From Streptomyces typhae (GTDB lineage Bacteria; Actinomycetota; Actinomycetes; Streptomycetales; Streptomycetaceae), in contig NZ_WPNZ01000020.1 in assembly GCF_009755605.1 (NCBI RefSeq), forward strand, positions 1 to 64,000: a stretch of DNA of 64,000 nucleotides. Reading direction: 5' to 3'. This document shows positions 44,213 to 53,865 of this stretch, piece by piece (within the stretch, counting starts at the first letter, position 1; each line of letters opens with the position of its first letter). The position numbers were made by a program, and so were the translations under genes. The notes under the pieces were generated by a model. That model did no database searches and was not told the origin of the DNA. It saw only the letters and a program-made list of their open reading frames with translations.

Positions 44213-44793
44213 CCGCCGCGGGACCGACCCCTGGCGACGAAGGACCCCTGGGCACCCCTGGCGCGCCGGGCGCCCCCGACCCCCCCAAGCCGCCGGAGCC
44301 CTCCGGCGTCGATCTCGCCCGCGTCGCCCTGCGCGCCGCGAAGGAGCAGGCACGCGCGCGTGGAGACGCGACGCAGCAGAGGAAGCAGGCCCGGCGCGGC
44401 GGTCTGCGCTCGGGCGCGCGGGCGGACGGGCGCGACCCGCTGCCCCTGGGATCCGCCATCAACCGGCTGATCACCGAGCGCGGCTGGGAGACCCCGGCCG
44501 CGGTCGGCGGCGTGATGGGCCGCTGGCCGCAGATCGTCGGCGACGACCTGGCCAATCACTGCGTGCCGCAGCGGTACGACGAGAACGAGCGGGTCCTGAC
44601 CGTCCAGTGCGACTCCACGGCCTGGGCGACGAACCTGCGCCTGCTCGCTCCGCAGCTGGTCGCGCGCCTCAACGAGGACCTTGGCCACGGCACCGTACGC
44701 ATCATCAAGGTCCTCGGTCCCGGTGGTCCCGGGCACCGCTACGGCCCCTTGCGCGCCCCCGGCAGCAGGGGCCCCGGCGACACCTACGGATGA
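44209..44793 (+). CDS. DUF721/DciA-family protein (putative helicase loader or operator)
   Basis: This 194-aa protein has the DUF721 core at about 85-170 (WPQIVGDDLANHC, LTVQCDSTAWATNLRLLAPQLV). DciA proteins of this family promote DnaB loading in bacteria without DnaC or DnaI, which includes actinobacteria. The first 80 residues are Ala/Pro/Arg-rich. The start overlaps recF by 4 bp. Together with dnaB in this window it may complete the helicase-loading set. Confidence 0.9.
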   Translation: MTAAGPTPGDEGPLGTPGAPGAPDPPKPPEPSGVDLARVALRAAKEQARARGDATQQRKQARRGGLRSGARADGRDPLPLGSAINRLITERGWETPAAVGGVMGRWPQIVGDDLANHCVPQRYDENERVLTVQCDSTAWATNLRLLAPQLVARLNEDLGHGTVRIIKVLGPGGPGHRYGPLRAPGSRGPGDTYG

Positions 44794-45102
44794 CCCGATC
44801 CGGGTTGTAGCTGGCGGTTGACCTCCCGAAGCGCTGAGTGCCGCTGTGAGCCTCTGGGACCCCGGGGCCGCATATGGGGAGTCGGCTGAGCCCGGTTCAG
44901 GGCGGCACATGAGGACTCAGGTACCGGCAAACCCCCATCACTGTCGGCGCTACCGGTAGACTGGAAGCCAATCCCGCCCCAAGCGTGGGGAGCGACGGGA
45001 GAAGCTGAGCAAGAGCTGAACCAGGCTTATTGACGCAACACGCCGCAGCCGCTCCGGCCAGCGCCGGGAGCTTGGCTTGTGCTGTGCCAGAAAGGGCGCT
45101 TC
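44794..45102 (+). promoter_or_regulatory. gyrB leader and promoter region
   Basis: This 309-bp gap contains a plausible -10 TAGACT at 44957-44962, and TTGACC at 44818-44823 that lacks a matching -10. An AAAGGG precedes the gyrB GTG. Gyrase promoters respond to supercoiling. No small gene is evident. Confidence 0.5.
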
Positions 45103-47178
45103 GTGGCCGATTCCGGCAACCCCAACGAGAACATCCCGTCCACTGCCGCCGGCGACCCCGGCGCCCTACCTCCCGAGGCCCATGAGGCCGCGGCGGAGGG
45201 TACGGCGTACGACGCCAGCGCCATCACCGTCCTCGAGGGTCTGGACGCGGTCCGCAAGCGGCCCGGCATGTACATCGGCTCGACCGGTGAGCGTGGTCTG
45301 CATCACCTGGTCCAGGAAGTCGTCGACAACTCCGTCGACGAGGCCATGGCCGGGCACGCGGACACCATCGACGTGACGATCCTGGCGGACGGCGGCGTGC
45401 GCGTCGTCGACAACGGCCGCGGCATCCCGGTGGGCATCCACCCGGTCGAGAAGAAGCCGGCCGTCGAGGTCGTGCTCACGGTGCTGCACGCGGGCGGCAA
45501 GTTCGGCGGCGGCGGGTACGCGGTCTCCGGTGGTCTGCACGGTGTGGGTGTCTCCGTGGTGAACGCGCTCTCCACGAAGCTCGCCGTGGAGATCAGGACC
45601 GACGGATACCGCTGGACGCAGGACTACAAGGGCGGCGCCCCGACGGCACCCCTGGAGCGGCACGAGGCCACCGACGAGACGGGCACGTCCGTCACCTTCT
45701 GGGCCGACGGCGAGATCTTCGAGACGACCGAGTACTCCTTCGAGACGCTGTCGCGGCGCTTCCAGGAGATGGCGTTCCTCAACAAGGGCCTGACGATCAG
45801 GCTCACCGACGAGCGCGAGTCGGCCAAGGCCACGGCGGGCGCCGACTCCGCCGAGGCCACCGACGACACCGCCGAAGAGGTCCGCACGGTCACGTACCAC
45901 TACGAAGGCGGCATCGTCGACTTCGTGACGTACCTCAACTCCCGCAAGGGTGAGGTCGTGCACCCCACCGTCATCGACGTCGAGGCCGAGGACAAGGAGC
46001 GCATGCTCTCGGTCGAGATCGCGATGCAGTGGAACTCGCAGTACACCGAAGGTGTCTACTCCTTCGCCAACACCATCCACACGCACGAGGGCGGCACCCA
46101 CGAAGAGGGCTTCCGCGCCGCGCTGACCGGTCTGGTGAACCGGTACGCCCGCGACAAGAAGCTGCTCCGCGAGAAGGACGACAACCTCACGGGTGAGGAC
46201 ATCCGCGAGGGTCTGACCGCGATCATCTCGGTCAAGCTCGGCGAGCCCCAGTTCGAGGGCCAGACCAAGACCAAGCTGGGCAACACGGAGGCCAAGACCT
46301 TCGTCCAGAAGGTCGTGCACGAGAACCTGACGGACTGGTTCGACCGCAACCCCAACGAGGCCGCGGACATCATCCGCAAGGGCATCCAGGCAGCCACCGC
46401 GCGCGTGGCCGCCCGCAAGGCCCGTGACCTCACGCGCCGCAAGGGTCTCCTGGAGACCGCGTCGCTGCCGGGCAAGCTCTCCGACTGCCAGTCGAACGAC
46501 CCGACGAAGTGCGAGATCTTCATCGTCGAGGGCGACTCCGCCGGCGGCTCGGCCAAGTCCGGCCGGAACCCGCAGTACCAGGCCATCCTGCCCATCCGCG
46601 GCAAGATCCTGAACGTCGAGAAGGCCCGCGTCGACAAGATCCTGCAGAACCAGGAGATCCAGGCGCTGATCTCGGCCTTCGGCACCGGGGTCCACGAGGA
46701 CTTCGACATCGAGAAGCTCCGCTATCACAAGATCATCTTGATGGCGGACGCCGACGTCGACGGCCAGCACATCAACACCCTGCTCCTGACGTTCCTGTTC
46801 CGCTTCATGCGCCCGCTCGTCGAGGCCGGACACGTCTATCTGTCCCGGCCGCCGCTCTACAAGATCAAGTGGACCAAGGACGACTTCCAGTACGCGTACT
46901 CGGACCGGGAGCGCGACGCGCTGATCGAGATGGGCCGCCAGCAGGGCAAGCGCATCCGCGAGGACTCGGTCCAGCGCTTCAAGGGTCTCGGCGAGATGAA
47001 CGCCGAGGAGCTGCGCATCACGACCATGGATCAGGAGCACCGCGTGCTCGGTCTGGTCACGCTCGACGACGCCGCCCAGGCCGACGACCTGTTCTCCGTC
47101 CTCATGGGCGAGGACGTCGAGGCGCGCCGCTCGTTCATCCAGCGCAACGCCAAGGACGTCCGCTTCCTCGACATCTGA
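45103..47178 (+). CDS. gyrB: DNA gyrase subunit B
   Basis: This 691-aa ATPase subunit of gyrase has a GHKL ATPase domain (about 40-250, with VDNSVDEAMAG and GRGIPV). The TOPRIM domain has EGDSAGGSAKSGR and the Mg-binding DADVDGQHI. The C-terminal RFKGLGEMN is conserved. GTG 45103 follows AAAGGG by 6 bp; an upstream ATG 45079-type frame exists without a better site. gyrA follows 73 bp later. Confidence 0.97.
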   Translation: MADSGNPNENIPSTAAGDPGALPPEAHEAAAEGTAYDASAITVLEGLDAVRKRPGMYIGSTGERGLHHLVQEVVDNSVDEAMAGHADTIDVTILADGGVRVVDNGRGIPVGIHPVEKKPAVEVVLTVLHAGGKFGGGGYAVSGGLHGVGVSVVNALSTKLAVEIRTDGYRWTQDYKGGAPTAPLERHEATDETGTSVTFWADGEIFETTEYSFETLSRRFQEMAFLNKGLTIRLTDERESAKATAGADSAEATDDTAEEVRTVTYHYEGGIVDFVTYLNSRKGEVVHPTVIDVEAEDKERMLSVEIAMQWNSQYTEGVYSFANTIHTHEGGTHEEGFRAALTGLVNRYARDKKLLREKDDNLTGEDIREGLTAIISVKLGEPQFEGQTKTKLGNTEAKTFVQKVVHENLTDWFDRNPNEAADIIRKGIQAATARVAARKARDLTRRKGLLETASLPGKLSDCQSNDPTKCEIFIVEGDSAGGSAKSGRNPQYQAILPIRGKILNVEKARVDKILQNQEIQALISAFGTGVHEDFDIEKLRYHKIILMADADVDGQHINTLLLTFLFRFMRPLVEAGHVYLSRPPLYKIKWTKDDFQYAYSDRERDALIEMGRQQGKRIREDSVQRFKGLGEMNAEELRITTMDQEHRVLGLVTLDDAAQADDLFSVLMGEDVEARRSFIQRNAKDVRFLDI

Positions 47179-47251
47179 GCCGGTCAGGCACTCGAAGTCG
47201 CCGACTGCCGACTACTGACTGCTGACCGCACCGAAAGGATCTTGACCGGCC

Positions 47252-49846
<2,595 letters not shown>

Positions 49847-49866
49847 CGCGAGGAGAGAGAGTCATC

Positions 49867-50535
49867 GTGAGTGGAGCCACGGGCGCCGGAGCCGCTGGAA
49901 CTAGTGGAACCGGTACGGAAGGTGCCCGTGGCTCAGCCACCGATGCACCCGACTCGCACGAGTCTCATGGATCCCAGGGGGGGACTGTGACAGACACCCG
50001 AGGCCGCGCCGGTACGGACACCGGCAGCGGCGCCTCCGGTGCCCTGCCCGGCGAACGGCAGCCGCAGCAGACCAGCAGCCAGCCGTACCACCCGCCGCAG
50101 GCGTACCAGGCCGCGCCCGCCGGCTCGGTGAAGCGTCCCCGCACGGGGGCGCGCACCACCCCGCGCACGCGCAAGGCCAGGCTGCGGGTGGCCAAGGCCG
50201 ACCCGTGGTCGGTGATGAAGGTCAGCTTCCTGCTGTCCATCGCGCTCGGCATCTGCACGATCGTCGCGGCGGCCGTGCTGTGGATGGTCATGGACGCGAT
50301 GGGCGTCTTCTCCACGGTGGGCGGCACGATCTCCGAGGCCACCGGGTCGAACGAGTCCAACGGCTTCGACCTCCAGGCGTTCCTCTCGCTGCCGCGCGTG
50401 CTGATCTTCACCTCGATCATCGCGGTCATCGACGTCGTCCTCGCGACGGCCCTGGCGACGCTCGGCGCGTTCATCTACAACCTGTCGGCGGGCTTCGTGG
50501 GCGGCATTGAGCTGACGCTCGCCGAGGACGAGTAG
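49867..50535 (+). CDS. DUF3566-family membrane protein
   Basis: This 222-aa protein follows gyrA by 20 bp. The first 120 residues are Gly/Ser/Thr-rich and disordered, with a basic stretch (RTTPRTRKARLRV) before the membrane part. Two TM helices (about 121-145 and 178-205) flank a short loop. The layout matches DUF3566 proteins found downstream of gyrA in actinobacteria, including mycobacteria. The role is unknown, possibly envelope or division-linked. GTG 49867. Confidence 0.88.
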   Translation: MSGATGAGAAGTSGTGTEGARGSATDAPDSHESHGSQGGTVTDTRGRAGTDTGSGASGALPGERQPQQTSSQPYHPPQAYQAAPAGSVKRPRTGARTTPRTRKARLRVAKADPWSVMKVSFLLSIALGICTIVAAAVLWMVMDAMGVFSTVGGTISEATGSNESNGFDLQAFLSLPRVLIFTSIIAVIDVVLATALATLGAFIYNLSAGFVGGIELTLAEDE

Positions 50536-50657
50536 GACGGTCCCGGGCGGTCCCGGGCGGTCCCTCGAACGCCGGGAAACCCATCGATTTTGGGACTGGC
50601 CCGCACGTGCGCTAATCTTCAGAGGTCAGCGCGCGGGGCCACCCCGCAGAGCGCGGC

Positions 50658-50734
50658 GGGGCTATAGCTCAGTTGGTTAGAGCGCATCCCTGATAAGGAT
50701 GAGGCCACAGGTTCAAATCCTGTTAGCCCCACCA
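50658..50734 (+). tRNA. tRNA-Ile (anticodon GAT)
   Basis: A 77-nt cloverleaf has acceptor stem GGGGCTA/TAGCCCC, the D arm AGCTCAGTTGGTTAGAGC, an anticodon loop CTGATAA giving GAT, and the T arm ending GGTTCAAATCC. The 3' CCA is encoded. Confidence 0.97.
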
Positions 50735-50739
50735 GCCAG

Positions 50740-50771
50740 AAGACCCCCGGTCGATTACGATCGGGGGTCTT
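50740..50771. terminator. Terminator after tRNA-Ile
   Basis: AAGACCCCC and GGGGGTCTT form a 9-bp stem around a short inner CGAT/ATCG pairing, followed by T-rich sequence. Confidence 0.8.
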
Positions 50772-50952
50772 TGTCGTGAGGGTCTTTGGTGTGAGGATCT
50801 TCGGCATGGGGGGCCTCGGCATGCAGGAAGTCCCCGGGGGTCCCGGCCGGCCCCCGGGGCGGTCCCCGTCGGTCCCAGGTGGGCCCGGTCGGTCCGCGGG
50901 GGGCAGGGAATTCTGCGTCCTCGGACAGGTGCGGGGGTTCGATCGTGCCCTC

Positions 50953-51016
50953 GCGTACATCACTGCCCGCGTATACGACTGCTCGCGTATACGACCGCTC
51001 GCGTACATCTACATCG
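50953..51016. repeat. Tandem repeat with exact 16-bp period
   Basis: Units start at 50953, 50969, 50985 and 51001, each with GCGTA[C/T]A. Consensus is near GCGTATACGACTGCTC; the middle two differ at one position. It lies directly before the terminator at 51016. Confidence 0.85.
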
Positions 51017-51056
51017 CGAGGAAGCCCCCGGCCGGTGTGGCCGGGGGCTTCCTCGC
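51016..51056 (-). terminator. Terminator of the small secreted protein gene
   Basis: A perfect 18-bp stem (GCGAGGAAGCCCCCGGCC and its complement) with a 5-nt loop, 47 bp after the stop codon. Confidence 0.9.
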
Positions 51057-51102
51057 AGGTCCTTGACGTGGTGCGTGGTGCGTGGCGCGTGGTGCGCCGT
51101 TT

Positions 51103-51441
51103 CTACGGCTCCGGGGCGAGGTGTTCCTCCGTGGGCACCTGGGTGTCGTCCTGTGCCTCGGTGTCCGTCGTCGGCAGGTGGCGGCAGCTCGGGGTGGCGC
51201 CGTGGGCCTCCGCGCGGATGCGTTGCTTCATCGTCGGTGGCAGCGACCGTTCGTACGCCGCCGTCCACAGGGCCGCCATCGCCGCCGTCGGGCTCGCGGG
51301 GCTCTCGCACGTCGTCGTGGCGCGTTCTGCCGGGGCGGCCGCCGTGGCGTTCGTCGTGAGTCCCAGCGTCGCGAACAGGGCGAGCACGGCGGTGACGAGT
51401 GCGGTCCACAGCTTCATGGCCTTGGAGGCGGAGGCGGTCAT
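51103..51441 (-). CDS. Small secreted protein, function unknown
   Basis: This 112-aa protein has a clear Sec signal peptide (KLWTALVTAVLALFATLGLTT, cleavage after about ATAAA). The mature part of about 75 residues has two cysteines (TTCESP and PSCRHL) and an acidic, Pro-rich end. ATG 51441 is preceded by TGAGGGG. I recognise it only as a streptomycete-type small exported protein in this neighbourhood, possibly of the DUF6344 family. Confidence 0.75.
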   Translation of the reverse strand: MTASASKAMKLWTALVTAVLALFATLGLTTNATAAAPAERATTTCESPASPTAAMAALWTAAYERSLPPTMKQRIRAEAHGATPSCRHLPTTDTEAQDDTQVPTEEHLAPEP

Positions 51442-51779
51442 GGCCCCTCACTTTCAGGTTGGGCGATTTGCGTACTTTCCTCATGATGTGTATGTCGAGC
51501 CCGAAGTGCGGGACCGACGCCCGCGCGCCGTGGATGTTCAGATGAACACCACCCGGATGGGCGCAAGCGGCACGAGAAGCCCAGGAAACAGGGCAAGGGC
51601 GGCGAACATCACAGTCGGGCATGCGGGCGCGGAGCCTCGTGATCCGCTTCTACTGCGGTGTTCGGAGCCGGAGTTGAGGGCAGCCGGGCGGGCCGATCCA
51701 GGTCACCGACCGGTATCGGTCGGTGTGTATAGTCGGGCGGCAGAAGTCCCCTACGTCAAAGGAAAGACGAGGTCGCGCG
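51442..51779. promoter_or_regulatory. Divergent promoter region between the secreted protein and DLW-39 peptide
   Basis: This 338-bp gap contains a perfect palindrome at 51704-51725 (9-bp arms, GTAT centre) ending 2 bp before the candidate -10 TATAGT (51728-51733) for the DLW-39 gene. The rest shows nothing clear. Confidence 0.6.
51705..51724. promoter_or_regulatory. Palindromic operator candidate
   Basis: ACCGACCGGTATCGGTCGGT is a perfect inverted repeat (8-bp arms, 4-nt spacer) lying where RNA polymerase would contact the -35 to -10 spacer. It resembles TetR-type operators; the regulator is not known. Confidence 0.6.
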
Positions 51780-51908
51780 GTGAAGAAGCTTCTCCTGGTC
51801 GCACTGGCCGCCATCGGCGGGCTCCTCGTGTACCGCCAGATCCAGGCGGATCGCGCCGAGCAGGATCTGTGGACGGAGGCGACTGACTCCGTGCCCACGG
51901 GTTCGTGA
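51780..51908 (+). CDS. DLW-39-family small membrane peptide
   Basis: This 42-aa peptide starts at GTG 51780 after GACGAGG. It has one hydrophobic segment (KKLLLVALAAIGGLLVYRQI) and the family-defining QDLW near residue 29, followed by TEATDS. DLW-39 proteins are short actinobacterial membrane peptides of unknown function, often encoded near gyrA and tRNA-Ile. Confidence 0.85.
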   Translation: MKKLLLVALAAIGGLLVYRQIQADRAEQDLWTEATDSVPTGS

Positions 51909-51929
51909 GCATCGACAGCAGTCTCGTCA

Positions 51930-51963
51930 CAGGGCCCCGATCGCTTGAGCGGTCGGGGCCCTG
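51930..51963 (+). terminator. Terminator after DLW-39 gene
   Basis: CAGGGCCCCGATCGC pairs with GCGGTCGGGGCCCTG across a short loop, with one G-T-type mismatch, 22 bp after the stop codon. Confidence 0.85.
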
Positions 51964-52156
51964 TGCTGTGCCGGGGCCTTTTTGTCCCGCTTCTTCTCCC
52001 GGGTGGCGGGGTTCCTCCGCCGCGTGTACAAGGACTGACGATGTGAGCGCGGTGCACGTGGGCCGCTCCCTCGCCGCTCGCCCGCCGCGACGTCACCCGG
52101 ACAGTTCACTCGCGTAATTTCATTCCTTGCTTGAGCGAATCCAGTGGAGGGTGTGG

Positions 52157-53728
52157 GTGGGGGGTCGGGGCACGCACGCTCGGGCGGCGCGGTTCGTCGG
52201 GGTGGTGCTCGGAGGGGTGCTCTGCGCGACAACGTTGCTGGTGGACGGCGCGATGGCACGGTCCGACAGGGCGGAGGCCGTGGCTCGGCCCGGACCGAAT
52301 CCGTATGCGTTCGCCGACGACGTGAAGAGCGTCGCCGGTGCGACGAGCACGGCGGGGAGCCGGATGCTCGTGCCCGGGGCGACGTACAAGAGCGCCATCG
52401 GGCACCCGGGACCGGGGCCGACGGCTTCGGGGTCCGGTTCCAATGGGTCTGGTGGGTCCGGTGGGCCCGGTGGGTCTACTGGGTCCGGTGGGTCCTCTAT
52501 GCCCTCTGGATCTGCCGGGTCTGCGTCTTCCAGGCCGTCGAGGACCGCGGGGGTGGCTCGGGGGAGCGAGCTGTACTACCGGCTCGAACTCGGGGCGCGG
52601 GACACCGTGTACGTCTCCGTCACCGCGCTGCCCGCGCTCGGCAGCCGCGTCGTCTTCGCCGACGGCATCAAGGTGTCCGTACAGGACGCCGACGGCTTCA
52701 CCTGCGACTTCGGCTCCGCACGGTTCGGGGCGGCGCTCGACCCGCGGCCGCTCACCGCGTCCGCGGTCCGCAGGGGCGGGCCGCAGGAGAGGCGGTGCGG
52801 GACGGCCGGTACGTATTACGTCGTCGTCGAGCGGACCACCTCATCCCGTTCGCCGGTGGAGTCGTCACCCACGGAGAAGCCGTCATCCTCGGAGGACTGG
52901 GACCTGGAGCTGTCCGTCGCCTCGGAGCCCGCCCTGGCGAAGGCGGGCCCGACGACCCCGCCGCAGGCCTGGGACTCGGCCCCGCCGGAGCCGCACGCCG
53001 GGGTGCCGCTGACAAGGGAGGGCGGCAGCAGCTTCGCCACTGCCAGGGCCCTGAGCGCGGGCGCGTGGGCCGACCGTGTCAGGGCCGGGCAGACGCGCTA
53101 CTACCGAGTGCCCGTCGGCTGGGGCCGGCGCCTGTCCGCCACCCTGGAGATCGGCAGCGGTGCGCGTACCGGTGACTACGTGACGTCCGCGCTGGTCATG
53201 GAGCTGTTCAACCCGGTGCGGAGCCGGGTCGAGGACGTCGACGCCGCGTACGACGGCCGACAGCGGACGGCTTCCTTGCCGCCGCTGCCGCCGGTCGCCC
53301 ACGAGAACCGCTACGACGCGCTCAACCGGTTCTCCGGGATGCGGTTCGCCGGGTGGTACTACCTCGCGGTGCACCTCCACCCCGACGTGGCCACCCGGTT
53401 CGGCACGGATGCCGTCGGCCTGACACTGCGCGTGAACGTCGACGGAGAATATCGCCCCGGACCCGCGTACGCGGGAACGCCGCGGCCCGCCGACGCGTTC
53501 ACCATTACAGAGAGTGATGAATCGGCTGCGCGGAAGGGGGTCGGTGGGGACGGTTCCGCCGGGTCCGGGGCGGACGGGGACAGGGCCTCGGGCGCGTCCG
53601 GTGAGGGCGGGGACAAGGCGATGAAGGTGCTCGCGGCGGCGGGCTTCGGTACGGGGACCGTGCTGCTCGCGGTCCTCGGGGTGTGGCGGGCGGTGTCGCG
53701 GCGCCGGACCTCCCGGACGTCTGCCTGA
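52157..53728 (+). CDS. Large exported membrane-anchored protein, function unknown
   Basis: This protein of about 523 aa has an N-terminal signal or anchor (ARFVGVVLGGVLCATTLLV) and a Gly/Ser-rich linker. Two related beta-rich halves have similar segments (GSELYYRLELGARDTVYVSVTAL and AGQTRYYRVPVGWGRRLSATLEI) like pre-peptidase-type modules. A C-terminal TM (about 495-515) and basic tail end it. GTG 52157 is 6 bp after GGAGG; GTG 52151 and TTG 52127 are alternatives. It resembles type I exported proteins of streptomycetes, but I cannot name a family with confidence. Confidence 0.75.
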   Translation: MGGRGTHARAARFVGVVLGGVLCATTLLVDGAMARSDRAEAVARPGPNPYAFADDVKSVAGATSTAGSRMLVPGATYKSAIGHPGPGPTASGSGSNGSGGSGGPGGSTGSGGSSMPSGSAGSASSRPSRTAGVARGSELYYRLELGARDTVYVSVTALPALGSRVVFADGIKVSVQDADGFTCDFGSARFGAALDPRPLTASAVRRGGPQERRCGTAGTYYVVVERTTSSRSPVESSPTEKPSSSEDWDLELSVASEPALAKAGPTTPPQAWDSAPPEPHAGVPLTREGGSSFATARALSAGAWADRVRAGQTRYYRVPVGWGRRLSATLEIGSGARTGDYVTSALVMELFNPVRSRVEDVDAAYDGRQRTASLPPLPPVAHENRYDALNRFSGMRFAGWYYLAVHLHPDVATRFGTDAVGLTLRVNVDGEYRPGPAYAGTPRPADAFTITESDESAARKGVGGDGSAGSGADGDRASGASGEGGDKAMKVLAAAGFGTGTVLLAVLGVWRAVSRRRTSRTSA

Positions 53729-53750
53729 GGGGCCGTCAGGGCGGCTTCTT

Positions 53751-53860
53751 CGTACGGCTTTTCCGTACGGCGTTTGTGTACGGCGTTTGTGTACGGCTGT
53801 TCGTGCGGATCTTCCGTACGGGATCTCTGTACGGGGTCTTCGTACGGCGCCTCCGTTCGG
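53751..53860. repeat. Tandem repeat with 13-bp period, [C/T]GTACGG core
   Basis: Nine units start at 53751, 53764, 53777, 53790, 53802, 53815, 53828, 53841 and 53854, all 13 bp apart but one (12). Each has CGTACGG, TGTACGG or a one-base variant followed by six variable bases. The array fills almost the whole 137-bp gap between convergent genes. Confidence 0.9.
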
Positions 53861-53865
53861 TGCCC

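Larger units (their letters stand above)
50735..51102. other. Gene-free gap with hairpins and low-complexity sequence
   Basis: This 368-bp gap between tRNA-Ile and the convergent secreted protein holds two terminators, a G/C-rich low-complexity stretch (about 50820-50920, repeated GGTCCC/GGCCCC) and the 16-bp array at 50953-51016. No gene is supported. Confidence 0.6.

Noticed and set aside
50776..51066. 96-aa plus-strand frame over the 16-bp array
   Set aside because: It follows tRNA-Ile terminator sequence, is made of low-complexity Gly/Pro and repeat-derived residues, and has no ribosome-binding site.
53751..53860. CRISPR array at the 13-bp repeats
   Set aside because: The units are too short, there are no spacers of about 30 bp, and no cas genes are in the window.
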